A DNA stretch of 64,000 nt, taken from Hyaloscypha bicolor E (lineage: Eukaryota; Ascomycota; Leotiomycetes; Helotiales; Hyaloscyphaceae). Positions within the stretch are counted from its first letter, which is position 1, and the number at the start of each line of letters is the position of its first letter. The notes under the pieces were generated by a model, which worked only from the letters and a program-made list of their open reading frames with translations, made no database searches and had not been told where the DNA came from. The stretch covers positions 496,001-560,000 of the forward strand of contig NW_020194512.1 in assembly GCF_002865645.1 (NCBI RefSeq), written 5' to 3'. The translations under genes and the position numbers were made by a program. This document shows, one piece after another, positions 33,573 through 44,292 of the stretch.

Positions 33573-35594
33573 TCAATGAATTGGGGTGGAGACTCGGCAG
33601 AGGCCGGCCTTGCAGGAGTTGTCGAACCAGCCCAATCGGAGGTCGTCCATCCACCAGATCTTCGGAGCGGAACCCACGGTGACGTTGATGCGGATGGAAT
33701 CGAGGTTGCTGAAGCTGTTGTCCAGGGTGATGGGGGTCAATGTGCAACTAGCCAGGGCAGGACAAGCCGGAACAGAGATACTCTGGGAGGTGACTGCGGT
33801 GGTATTGCGGGTGCTCCTATTGTACCGGTAACCAGTGAAATGGAAGACGCAGTCTGGACCGCGGGAATCGCAGCCGAAGGATGCTCCATACATGTTGAAG
33901 CTGAAACAGCCAGTCAGGCCATGATCGCCGTTGCCAATGTCCCCAGAATAGCCGTACTCCGCAGTGGTGGGTCCAGCCATGGGGTTGGTGCCATTAATGT
34001 TGAAGTTGGGGATGAACTCGGTAAACAGAGGCTTCGAGGACGGCAGGTATGGAGATCTTGGCGGCGGAACGACGACAAAACCATCCGAGAAGTCAAATTG
34101 GTGATATGGATTGAAGACAGGCTCTGGTTGAACGTCATCGGGGTTGGGGTTGGAGACGCTCAACGGGGGAATATCGTCAAACTAGTGGAGGTTAGTTTGC
34201 ATGCATTGTTCCAGTTGCTCTCGGATGACTTACGGTGAGTGTGAAGTCTCCATACTCGCCACAGTTGCTTGATGTAGCAGATGCTGCGGAGGAAGCAGAT
34301 GTCGAGGTCTGGTTCAAGCTTGTCGAAGACGGAGTAGTTGTACTAGCCGGCACAGGAACGGTGGTATATGACGGCTTAACGGTGGTGGAGTTGAAGACCT
34401 GTGATGCAGAGTAGCTGCTCGGGAATGAATTTGAAGCAGATTGTACCGCACTGCCAGAATAAGGCGAGGATCTTGAAGCCGGTGAGGTGGTATTGGCATA
34501 TGGTGGAACAATCGTAGAAGTATAAGTTCCACCAGGAGTTGAGGCCGAGCCGAGCGCTGACGATGTACTGAAAGCATTGAAGCCTGACTGCGCAGCCAGA
34601 CTAGTCAGAGACAGAAGAGAGAATGTGGTAGCGAGGCTAAGTGGCTGGGAAGGAAGTAGCGGCATCAGAGAGAGCGTGCTTGGAGAACCAATAGCTCCAC
34701 TCTGGGAGCCGGAACGCGTGGTTGAAGTTGCATTCCATCCTCCAGCACCGATTCCCGTGAATGTTGAGCCGGTTGCGATATAGCTTGATGCAGTGCTGGT
34801 CAAGCATGAGGTTGAAAGTGACTTGGTGGTGGGCTGCTCAGTGTGGCTTGATGCGGCTCTGGCTGCGCTCGAGGAAGAAAGCGCCTCGGTGATGGTGAAT
34901 TTTTGAGTGGAATAGCGTGTCAAGTGAACCGTGCTCGTCTCGTCAGAAGTAGCAGAAGCTTCAGGGACGGGTTCAACGGTCACGACACTGGTTTGAATCA
35001 TGTATGACTGGGAAGGAGCAGGAGTCTGGCCATTCAACCAATACGTGGTACCATTCTCGACCACAAATTGAAGGAGGCCGTTGGGAGCGGCAGTCTCACT
35101 GTAGGTGAGATGGCCACCAGATTGGTATGGAGTGAGTTGAACATTGGTGATGACAAGAATGGTGGTCTCGGTGATCGTAGCAACGTAGTTTGGTGCTTCC
35201 GTGGTCGCAGCGTTCTCAGGAAGCTGTGTGGAGGCGCGGACAGGAGTTGTAAGAAGGATCGTGTCGACTTGTGGGTACGCTGTGGTGACCAGAGTGCTGT
35301 GGCGCGTCAAGGTAGTGGTTGGAGTACCTGGGTCGGTCTCAGAGCTGCAAGGGCGAGTAACGTAGGTGGTCTCTGGAGAAGGGTTGTAGATGGTGACGGT
35401 CGAAAGCGAAGAGATGGTCACGAAGACTGTGGTTGGGGCACAGAGGGATGCTGGAGGACCGCTTCGAAGCATTAGCACCGCGTGGATAGATCAATAAGAG
35501 CAACGATGACTTACTAGGAGACAGCAGGCGCTGAAGCAACCAGGGCAACGAACGCGAGCATACCCATGACGACATTCAGGACCGGAGAGCGCAT
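33573..35594 (-). CDS. Secreted Thr/Ser-rich cell-surface protein, 638 aa
   Basis: Exons (minus strand): 35594-35515, 35461-34234 and 34181-33573. Phases agree and give 638 residues. The first exon encodes a signal peptide (VVMGMLAFVALVASAPAVS), which would be missed without the 53-nt intron that contains a GCTAAT branch motif. Residues about 30-420 are Thr/Ser-rich with few charges, as in O-mannosylated wall proteins. The C-terminal 210 residues form a folded domain beginning EYGDFTLTFDDIPPL, with a conserved-looking TTAEYGYSGDIGNGDHGLTG and several Cys, ending KIWWMDDLRLGWFDNSC. This domain is seen in other fungal Ser/Thr-rich secreted proteins, but I do not know its function. No GPI signal. 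Confidence 0.85.
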
Positions 35595-36882
35595 CTTGGA
35601 GACGTGACGGTCTTTATTTACTCGAAATGAATCGGAGATCGTTGTAACGAGCGTGATGGTATTTACTACGCGTCAAGAGGACGCAGAAGGTAGTCAAACG
35701 AGTGTGGGGAAAGGAACGGACTTCGAAAGAAGGTATTGGAGACGGGGAGAAGGAGGTTGTTGCGGAGAAGTGGTTGAAGTTGAAAGGAAAAAGAATTTGT
35801 GGGAGGGAAGGGAGCAAGGCTACGTTTGGTTTGCGCTTGAGGGGACGTCAACAAGCGAGGCCACTCGCTGCTAGAATCGGCAGCTCGGCATCACAATTTG
35901 TTTGAGGCAGAGAGAAGCCAGGTTCCCTCATTTTCTTGCTTCACTTTCTTTCCCTGGACTTGGTATTGACTTCGTATCACCAGGCAAGATTGTCAGTCTC
36001 AAGGCCGAACTTCGGTGCAGAGAAACTCTGGGAAATTGAAGGACCTCCTCTTCCTAAGCTCGACTTCCAGTTTCGACCTTGCTCTATTCTCGACTTCAAG
36101 GGGTGTTTGCGCTGCATTCAAGGCAACGGCTGCAAAAGGAACGGCTGCTAAACATGCAGGTTGCACGCGAGAAATAAATGAATCGGCCTGGTGCAGACTG
36201 GCCGCACAAGCTGCGACTTTCCACCGATGTAGATCTCTTTGCAGTCACCAGACGAAATGACAACTCGGATTGAATTGAGATCTCATGTCAAATCGCACCG
36301 TACCTGCATCGAAAGGAGATATCTCCCGAGAAGATCTGGTGACGCAGACTGATGGTCGCCAATCATTTCCAACCACATCAACGTAGAAAAATATATGCAT
36401 TCGCGGGATGTTCCAAGAGAATTTGCTGGCCAGGATACAAGATATAAAGCATTCTGTACTCCCCGTTTTCCATTCCTGCCCCTTTACGAGTAACCTGCCG
36501 CGGGATCATCCGTCCAGTCCAACATCCTCTCGAACTTGAGTCGTGATCATCACCCTTCGTGGTTCCTCGCAGTTGGTATATATATGCAGCATCGCGAGGC
36601 CAGTACTTGATTACACGGCGAGCTTCCAGCCGGGCGTTGCGAGTCTGCAGAGGCATTGTTCGCAGCCGGTGAAGACGGAGGAAGGAGGAAGAAAATGAGA
36701 GGTCGTCGTTTCCGCTGCCTCTGACATCCAGGCCCCACGTCAGGCATAAGCAGCCGAAGTGCGTCATCGGACAGGGATCACGAGCTGCACAGAATGTCTC
36801 GAACAACAACCTTCAACATCTACATCTACAGCTCTGACTTCTCCTATTCCTCCACAGCATTGACAGTGCCCCCCTCTCCATT
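35595..36882. promoter_or_regulatory. Long divergent intergenic region between two plus/minus gene starts
   Basis: About 1.29 kb lie between the start codons of the wall protein (leftward) and the EI24-type protein (rightward), so both promoters are here. A TATATATG stretch occurs near 36,579. Open frames (for example 36,378-36,809 minus) overlap and show no domain. Nothing else is recognised. Confidence 0.4.
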
Positions 36883-37901
36883 ATGCCAGATCCTCGTCCC
36901 ATCACCGCGGCCGCCCTCCAGCCCATCCGCAATGTCGTCAGCGCGTCCTTCCTCTATCCCTGCAAGGGAATCTACTATTGCCTTACCCACCGCGAATTCT
37001 GGCCTCTCTTTGGCCGGCAGTTAATCCCCTTGACGGTCATCTCGCTCGTTATACTCGGCATTCTTTTTACCTTCACCTACCTGCCACAAGTCGCGTTTCT
37101 CCTTATCTTCCACGGCCCGACAGCATGGTTCAACGCAGTTTTCCTCGTCCTCGGGGAAGGGCAGGTACTGGTTGCCTTACTGTTTGAAGCCTTCATGGTT
37201 GACGAGACGCTTGTCAATATCTTCGATGTATGTCTACTCCCGTGGTGTTTCCTGTTCCCTCCCCTCTCGCGCGGCCCCCCCCCTCCTCTTGCTCGCAGAT
37301 GGCTAACACTTCTCCTCTCGAGGCAACACTCATTCGCGAAGGCCTCGTCGACCTCGTGTCCCCCTCCCGCATTCTCTTTCATGATGCCCCGAACGCCGTC
37401 AAGATGCTCGGCAAACCCACCAGCGCGGCGGTCTACTCCCCATTCTCCTTCCGCCAAATCGCCGAATTCGTGCTCTTCCTTCCGCTCAACCTGATACCTG
37501 TAATCGGCACGCCGTTCTTCTTGGTCCTGACGGGCGCGCGCGCGGGCCCATTCCACCATTGGAGATATTTCAAGTTATTGGGCCTCACGAAGAAGGAGCG
37601 GAAGGAGGCGATCAGGAGAAGGGGTTGGAAATATACTTGGTATATCATACCTTCTAAAGAGCAGGCGTAGTAGGGGATGTGCTGACATATTCTCTACAGG
37701 TTTGGGACCGTGGCTCTGCTTCTACAACTTGTGCCTGTTCTGTCGATGTTTTTCCTCCTTACCACCGCGTGTGGGTCGGCACTCTGGGTTGTAAAGCTGG
37801 AGGAGCAGAAGAGGTTAATTGCTGAGGCGCCCGTTCCCGCACCGACAACTCGCACAGATGAACAGAACCCGCCCCCGCCGTATACTGATGATCCTATATA
37901 G
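36883..37901 (+). CDS. EI24/Rrt8-type multi-pass membrane protein, 295 aa
   Basis: Exons: 36883-37227, 37299-37639 and 37700-37901. Phases agree and give 295 residues. The N-terminal part reads FLYPCKGIYYCLTHREFWPL, followed by membrane helices (LIPLTVISLVILGILFTFTY; FLLIFHGPTAWFNAVFLVLG). A cytosolic loop and two more hydrophobic stretches follow (IAEFVLFLPLNLIPVIGTPF and FGTVALLLQLVPVLSMFFLL). The tail is Pro-rich (NPPPPYTDDPI). The order matches the EI24/CysZ-like family that includes yeast Rrt8 and Lds outer spore wall/lipid droplet proteins. Function is inferred only at the family level: a lipid-droplet or ER-associated membrane protein. The second intron has a GTATAT donor and a GCTGAC branch motif. 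Confidence 0.8.
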
Positions 37902-39137
37902 AAGAGACATTCGCGCATTAATGGAACCCTATACAATCGTACGGCCCTTGTTCTGTAACGGATTATGCACGGGGAAAGATGCGTGTGGTCCACGACGTTT
38001 GCAAGGCCCCCTCCCCTGAATCAGCCATCGGGAACTGTGCTCCTGGCTGACTACTTGGCTAGTCGCCGATACACAGTTCAGCGAAAGACAAGACCGCGTC
38101 CATTCCTTGGCACCAGTGCTGCAGTAAACTTCCCCCCAAATGCTCCTCCTACGCTGCCGCATTCGCCTCACGCCTCCGCAGGCGGCTGTCGGCTACACAT
38201 GATTCGGAACGTTTTTATCGTTCCTTGATTTTATCTCACCCACCGTGTGCCTCTTGAGTGGTGCAAAAACAGTCCGCGTCAAACATCTACTTGAATGTGG
38301 GGCATAGCCTCGAATACACCCCGCGATCCCAAACCGGGACAAGCTTCCCGTCCAAGAAAAGTCTACAGGGATAATAACTCTTTAACCCTTCCACAGATCT
38401 TCAACATCAACGACTTTGCATCACCACCAACCAATTGATTTCGCTGATGAGAATCCGTGTATCCGTGCCAATGCACCCGACCTCTTGGGTTTCTGGGGAA
38501 GCTCTTGACCGTGCATATCAGATTGCCTCATACTACGTGGCTGAGCAAGGCTCTGACGACGGCATGCATAATCTACTGGGTTGAACTACCTCTTTCGATG
38601 CGTCAACACCGCGAGAAGGGACGGAGAGCCGTTCCGTTGACAGCTTGCAACTGACAAATTTCTCTTTCCTTGCCATTTGGCTTTCTCGAAGCCTTCACCC
38701 GAACGAGTCCTTGCCTCATTGCGAGGCTGGATGGCGCGATATGACATCCTCCCGCACGGATTGATTCAAGAAACTTAGTGAACTCCCGGGATCTACTTAT
38801 TTATGTTTCTTGGCCAAAAGAGTTTACGCATTGTACAAGACAAGACGGCGCGATGGCATCCAGCCAATGCGACTAGGCTTCAAGTCGAAGGATGCCTCCC
38901 ACGGCAGCCAAGAAGAGCAATTGGTCTGCGAAGTCTTAGGTCTTGGGGTCGTAGCCTATACTTCTCAGGCTCCTCCCTGCGGATACTATCTTTCTGGCTT
39001 GCCCTGCATAAAGAGGAGACAAACCCATTTCTCTCCTTCCGTTCCTAAAGTTTCCTTCTTCCCGCCATCGTCTCCTGCAGAGTTCAGTCATATACATCGC
39101 TCCGCAAGTGAGACATCCACCAGAACTGCAAGTCATC
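37902..39137. other. Intergenic region upstream of the fasciclin gene
   Basis: About 1.24 kb with no supported gene. Open frames near 38,803-39,244 (plus, two frames) run into the fasciclin leader region and do not look like proteins. The 3' part should contain the promoter of the fasciclin gene. Confidence 0.4.
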
Positions 39138-40419
39138 ATGCAATTCAAGAAGCTGCTCTCCCTCACTATCGGGGCTGTTGCATCGGCTCAGAACCTCGCC
39201 GAGGTTTTGGCATCACAAAACTCATCCCTCAGCGCGTTGACTAGTATGTCGCTTACCCCTCGCTTCACGTTATCAACTAAACATCCACAGGCCTCCTGGC
39301 AGCCAACCCAAGCCTTGTGTTAGCTCTCGGCAGCGCAAGCAACATCACCATTCTCGCACCCAACAATGAGGCTTTGGCAACGTTCCTCAACTCGTCGACA
39401 GGCGAGGCGGCAGCCACCAACCCCGGCCTCGTCACTGCGCTCTTGACCTACCACGTTCTGAATGGTTCTTACCCAGCATCGGCTTTCACGAACACGTCTC
39501 AATTCCTCCCCACTCTGTTGACGAACACAACTTACGCTAATGTGACTGGAGGCCAGAGAGTCGAGGCGCGACTCAATGGCTCCAGTGTGGAGATCCTCAG
39601 CGGTCTGCTGGCAAAGAGCATAGTCGTCACTGCTGTACGTCCCACCCACATCTCGCATTTTGCCGCTTCCTGCCAATCACCCATTGGGTTACCCACTCAC
39701 TCTCTTCGCTCACTAACACCCACCCGCAGGACCTCAACTTCACCGGTGGCGTCCTCCACATAATCGACACCGTCCTCACCATCCCCGAATCCGACGCGGC
39801 CACCGCCGCTGCCGCCAATCTCCCTGCGCTGACCGGCGCACTCACACAAGCAAACCTCGTCTCAATAGTCGACTCCCTCCACGACGTGACCATCTTTGCG
39901 CCCTCAAACGCAGCATTCCAAGCCATCGGTTCCACAGTCGGCACCCTCTCCACCGCCTAACTCGCCCAAATCCTCGAATACCATGTCATAAACGGCACCG
40001 TCGGCTACTCTTCCTCGCTTACCAACAGCACACTCATGGCCGTCAGCGGTGGATCCGTAACCATCACCGTCGAGAACGGAACCGTCTACGTAAACTCCGC
40101 CCGCGTCATCGTCCCGGATGTCCTGGTTGCGAATGGCGTCGTGCATGTTATCGACGGGGTCCTGAATCCTAATAATACTGCGGCGACCCCGAACCCGAGC
40201 ACCACGAGCGTGGCGTTTAGCGGTGCGAGCTCGGCGACCGATGTCCCATTTACGAGTGGTGTTGTGCAGAGCACGACGTTGACGCAGACGCCGATGAGGC
40301 CGTTGACTACGAGTTCGAGCAGTGCGGGCGTGGGGGGGTTTGTGAAGGCGATGCCGACGGGCGTGGTGGAGATGGGTGCGCTTTTGGGGGGAGCGGCTAT
40401 GTTTGCTGCTGGGTTGTAG
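39138..40419 (+). pseudogene. Fasciclin (FAS1) cell-surface protein with in-frame stop
   Basis: Exons: 39138-39243, 39291-39634 and 39730-40419, with agreeing phases; read through, the product is 379 residues. It has a signal peptide (MQFKKLLSLTIGAVASAQ) and two FAS1 domains. Domain 1 has ITILAPNNEALATFLN and LLTYHVLNGSYPA; domain 2 has VTIFAPSNAAFQAIG and ILEYHVINGTVGYSS. A Ser/Thr-rich linker and a hydrophobic C-terminus that could be a GPI signal (VVEMGALLGGAAMFAAGL) follow. A TAA stop at 39,958-39,960 lies inside domain 2, between STA and LAQILEYHV, where family members usually have Gln. One C-to-T change of CAA would explain it. The sequence after the stop is otherwise intact, so this is a recent null allele, a sequencing error, or a read-through case. 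A splice removing the stop would also remove the conserved YHV box. Confidence 0.8.
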
Positions 40420-40699
40420 ATAGAGTGGAGAAAGAGGATACTGAAAAAGGAGAGGAGAGAGGGTGTCTGCAGTATGAAGCGAATCACATGAGATAATAGC
40501 TCGGGCATGGCTCTTTCGGTAACTGGAAAATAAGAAATCCAATAGTTTAATTCTGGCATGTATAGCCATGATCCAGCAAGTGCTGCCGTTATCCAAGAAA
40601 CCTTCCTCTCCTTGTGCACTACAAGTCCGCCTGCAGCAACGGCTAATCGCTCTTATCCTTCTCCCCGCCGTTCTTCCCTTCTTTGCCCTTAATCTACTC
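40420..40699. other. Convergent 3' region
   Basis: About 280 bp between the fasciclin gene and the small minus-strand gene. No feature is recognised. Confidence 0.5.
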
Positions 40700-41410
40700 C
40701 TAAATCTGCTTAAAAATGTTCATTTCCCCCTCCCCCATCGTAGAAGGATTCACCTTACTCGTCTTTATTGTTGAGCTAGAGCTTGTTTTCGTAGTGATCT
40801 TTGAGGAGCCAGGCGTTGCGGGTATGACCTGGACCGTAGGGTTGACATCTTCGATCTGCTCACCGACGGCCTTTTCCTCTTCAGCATCCTTGCACCGCTT
40901 GTTTTCCGTACTGGGACCCTTCATATACAGCCCTTGATCCGAGCTAGATCCTGACTTGCTCGATCCTACAGATGACCCGGGTGTAGGATTCTGCACCAGT
41001 GGCGTCGGCCTTCATTTCTCGTCAGCAGATCCCCGCAAACTTGTCGAGATGGTATATTTAGGAGGTGGAGGAACTCACGTAGCATTCAGCAACAGCTCCG
41101 AATACACCTCCCTCACCTCGTCCTTCAGCTTCACGAAGTTCACAAAATCCTTATCCCTGCACGTCAGGAATCTCTGCAGGCGCTTCCCGCACGAATCCCG
41201 CTTCTGGAGTTCCTCTTCGGTCTTCGTTAGTTGGCGGGAGAGGAGAGAGACGGTGGAGGCGAACGCGGTGCGCTGGACTTCGGTGGGCTGGCGGTGGATG
41301 AGATCGCTGCTGTGGATCGTGTGGAGGATGGACTTCATTATGTAGATGTCGAAGGTGTAGTTTATTGTTTCTTGGGGTGAAGAGACGGAGGCGTTTGATG
41401 GAGAAGCCAT
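40700..41410 (-). CDS. Unknown 213-aa protein with helical N-terminal part
   Basis: Exons (minus strand): 41410-41079 and 41009-40700, joined by a 69-nt intron (GTGAGT donor, GCTGAC branch, AAG acceptor) in agreeing phase. The protein is 213 residues. The N-terminal 110 residues look helical and charged (TEEELQKRDSCGKRLQRFLT, VKLKDEVREVYSELLLN). The C-terminal half is Ser/Thr/Pro-rich and disordered (SSVGSSKSGSSSDQG, TTKTSSSSTIKTS). No signal peptide or membrane helix. I do not recognise the family; a small structural or complex subunit would fit, but this is a guess. Confidence 0.65.
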
Positions 41411-41839
41411 TTTGGGTGTTATCGGTGTTAATTGGAATGGGAGATATGATGTTGAGGGAGGAAGTTAGGGGTTTGGATGGTAGGTTTGTGGATCTTTTAT
41501 GATTTACTTGCCATGGGAAATTTTTGGATTATTCACAGTCTTATTAGATTCAGTGCTCAGTTGAAAGTGCATTCACCGAATTTGTATATCTGACAGGTGC
41601 AATTAAGTGTTATATTCTTTCTGCGTCAATGTTTGTAGGTGATACGATTCCAGCTAACGCAACATCAACACTGAAAGAAGAGCGTATGAAACCCAAAATT
41701 TACCAAGCTACATGAACCCAGCAACATGCTCAACAAATCTTATTTCCGTATCCGCTGGATCATCAAAGTCGAGGAGGGATTGAAGGTGCGTTGCCTCCCC
41801 AGTCTTCGAACTTCTCGACGAGTGCTGCGCGGGCGTAGC
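41411..41839. other. Intergenic region
   Basis: About 430 bp upstream of the 213-aa protein gene and downstream of the partial gene at 41,840. No feature is recognised apart from the expected promoter. Confidence 0.4.
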
Positions 41840-42280
41840 CTAGTCGAGGATATTCTCTGCTTTGAGGGTGGCTTTGAAATCTGCAAATTCAGGCGCTAGG
41901 AAATGCCTGTCGAAAGTAGCCTGCGAATTATCCTGCACCATGCAAACAGTCAAATCAGGCTCACCTAGAGTTATCTACCCCTCTCCTGGCAATTCGATCT
42001 TTCTATCCAATGAGGACGTGGAGATAGGTGAAAAGGGGACTTACGTCTCGATCAGAACTAGCGTGTTGGTAGGTTCCTTCGTCTTCCCGATTCGCGCTGA
42101 ATCGCGAGATATCCTTTTCCTTGACTTGGATGCAGTTCGCAGCGGTGGAAAGAATCTCAATCAACTTTTCAAACTATATTTTTAGTCAAGTACAATAGTG
42201 CAGGTTGATTGGTAGAAAGGGAATGTACCCGATCCACGCTGCCTAGCTTAAGACGCAGGATAACCACGATGTTAAATTCA
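41840..42280 (-). CDS. 3' exons of a minus-strand gene of unknown function, partial
   Basis: Three consecutive exon-like frames fit together in phase: about 42,280-42,229 (reading IEFNIVVILRLKLGSVDR), 42,173-42,045 (FEKLIEILSTAANCIQVKEK then DISRFSANREDEGTY) and 41,932-41,840 (DNSQATFDRHFLAPEFADFK, ending AENILD and a stop). The introns of 55 and 112 nt have GTACAT and GTAAGT donors. The 5' part is not resolved. A coding-like frame further up at about 43,070-43,300 (RLENHLEELENALNNDEKLW) may belong to the same gene, but the region between is hard to read through without stops. I do not recognise the family; the mixture of helical charged segments is not diagnostic. Confidence 0.4.
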
Positions 42281-42937
42281 ATGCTCGTTATTTCTTGGGA
42301 TATTCAATTCACCTGAGTTGAAGAGATATGTTTCAGGTTTGTTGTGAAATCAAGGAGAACCCACCCATCTCCAAGTCACGCCTGATCGAGCGTGGTGTTT
42401 TATTTGGGCTGTCAGGCACATAATGCCGTTGACTTTGTCATCCTTACTGCATTGGCTTCAAGCCCCGCAAAAGTGATTGGAATTAGGCCACTGCCATCGG
42501 ATTGTCTCTTGCAATTTATCGGAGTTTGTATCTCGTACTATGCGCAATCTCCCACCAACTTTCGAACCCGGAAGCTTATTCGAACCTCATCATAAATTGT
42601 GGAACGTTACATACTTCTTAGTAAGCCATGTTGACAGCCAGCTCACCTCCAGCGACCGGGTCGGTTATAATGCACTCGGCGGTGGCCATGATTTGACTAG
42701 TCTGTTAATGGATTTGGGGAAATACGATCGAGGTGCTGTTGCATCTTACTGGCCTGACAGGCTTTTGATGCACAAGTTTGACGGGTCTCGAATGCCGCCT
42801 GAGCTGCATCTTGAGTTCGGTCTGCACGAGGAGAATAGTTTGGTTAAGCCATCAATAAGGTGCCTTTTTGTTGAAAAGAAAGCGGAGATCCTACTCAAGG
42901 GCTATGAAGCGGAATCAATAGATTCTAACAGGAAGCC

Positions 42938-43300
42938 TTATTTTTGCTGTAACATCTGTCTCTCGGTCTTCCCTCGTCTATTTACAACATCAGACTTCTT
43001 CTTCTCAGACCGTCTCTCTCTTTCTCCACTGGCTTTACTTACAGTGATTCCCTCTTCAACGTCTCCCAAAATCCGAAACTCTGCAACCGAGGCTCCAATA
43101 CTTGTTTCTCTATGTCGAAACCTCTCAATCGATATCTGAGCCTCGTCCATAATTTTTCGTCATTGTTTAATGCATTTTCGAGTTCTTCGAGGTGGTTCTC
43201 GAGTCGAGAAATGAGGCGGCCGTAGATGTACTGGGGATCATCTTTTAGCGCCGTCTCGAGTCGGTTAATGTTTCCATATTTTTTTTACATATAAATCTTG
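42938..43300 (-). pseudogene. Coding-like helical segment, unresolved
   Basis: One minus-strand frame is open from about 43,290 to 43,070 and encodes a charged helical segment (DDPQYIYGRLISRLENHLEE, continuing LWTRLRYRLRGFDIEKQVLE) followed by a GTAAGT donor. A second overlapping frame (MDEAQISIERFRHRETSIGA) is also open. Which frame is real cannot be settled by eye. It may be the 5' exon of the partial gene at 41.8-42.3 kb or a leftover of a larger broken gene. Confidence 0.3.
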
Positions 43301-43563
43301 CTATTACTTGTTAGTCTAGAACACAGCTACTTCTTTGAACCTATATAGTAGTATCTATTCTTGCTCCCCATTAAACTTATTAAGGGTTCCTTTTGGAGCT
43401 GATATGGATCTCCTCTGCTTAGTTGCACATGGTTAGGTTATTTAGCCTTACACTTCAACGTCATGGCCTCTGTGCTTCAATTTGCTGAGCACTTATTCAA
43501 CTTCGATCGATGCTACCAAGAACTTGCGCTCAAAGATATACACAATTGCCTGAAAGTATATGA

Positions 43564-43943
43564 TCAATTCTTTTCTGCATCCCATTCCGGATTCGGCTCT
43601 ATTTCCTGCAGCTCGCAATCTTCAGTGAAATAAACCCTTGCTGGGACATGCCTTGAACTCCCAACTTCCACCCACTCTTTCTTCTGGAAATGGATAATCA
43701 CGAAGGCAAACTCAACAAGCCCAATCCTGATAAACATGTTCCTAGCATTCTTCATAGACATGTTCCTAACATTCTTTGAGATGTGATAACGAATGCGCGG
43801 GGTCTTGCGGCTTACTGCACTGTTGCATGGCTAAAACCTCGCTCTGCAGAGACCGATTGGATTACTGCCGTCACGCGGATACGCTCCTCGGCGTACCGAA
43901 AATCATCTTTGTCCCAGTCCTTGAATTTAATGTATTCCGTCAT
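43564..43943 (-). CDS. Small hypothetical protein with a 24-bp internal duplication
   Basis: Two frames join across a short intron. The first starts at 43,943 (MTEYIKFKDWDKDDFRYAEE, then RIRVTAVIQSVSAERGFSHA). The second runs to the stop at 43,564 (MKNARNMFIRIGLVEFAFVI, IHFQKKEWVEVGSSRHVPAR, then DCELQEIEPNPEWDAEKN). The donor is uncertain: a GTAAGC site leaves the wrong phase, while an upstream GTGCAG fits. At the start of the second exon a 24-bp unit is duplicated in tandem (AATGYTAGGAACATGTYTAT). The protein is about 110 residues, charged, with no signal peptide. I do not recognise it. Confidence 0.4.
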
Positions 43944-44292
43944 GAGCGTGGGGCATTAGAAGCATAAAATATTTGGAACGCGGGCGGAAGTTTGTGATGC
44001 AAACATTTCAACGAACAGTGTGGCTTTCATATAGTACGTAGAGTGCGCGATTAGTGCCACGCATGTAGTGCGACGTGTCCCTTTTGTATTGTTGCGATAA
44101 AGGATGCAGGCTGTTATGCACCAATCTACTGAATCAGAAGTTGCGCCTCGCTGCGGTGAGTCCCGTGAGACATTGGAGTGCATGAACCGCAAATAAATAA
44201 CCTGGGCCCCAAAGGCGCCCGATTAAAATTTGCACAAGCAACTTTGCACTGTTCAAATTTCCAACAAATCTTTCTCCATAAGAAATTCGGCT
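43944..44292. other. Divergent intergenic region before the SRPK-like gene
   Basis: About 350 bp with no supported gene; it should contain both promoters. Nothing specific is recognised. Confidence 0.4.

Noticed and set aside
33576..34238. 220-codon plus-strand frame
   Set aside because: It is antisense to the third exon of the wall-protein gene, which has a coherent domain and splice joins.
36378..36809. 143-codon minus-strand frame in the divergent promoter region
   Set aside because: No domain, overlaps another frame, and lies where two promoters are expected.
39930..40030. An intron that would remove the stop in the fasciclin gene
   Set aside because: Possible GT, CTAAC-like and AG sites exist, but splicing would delete the conserved YHV box of FAS1.
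39904..40619. Two long minus-strand frames over the fasciclin gene
   Set aside because: They are antisense to clear FAS1 domains, arising from GC-rich codons.
42477..43139. 220-codon plus-strand frame
   Set aside because: It has no ATG at its 5' end and no family, and overlaps coding-like minus-strand frames. It remains possible from an internal Met at about 42,540, but I cannot support it.
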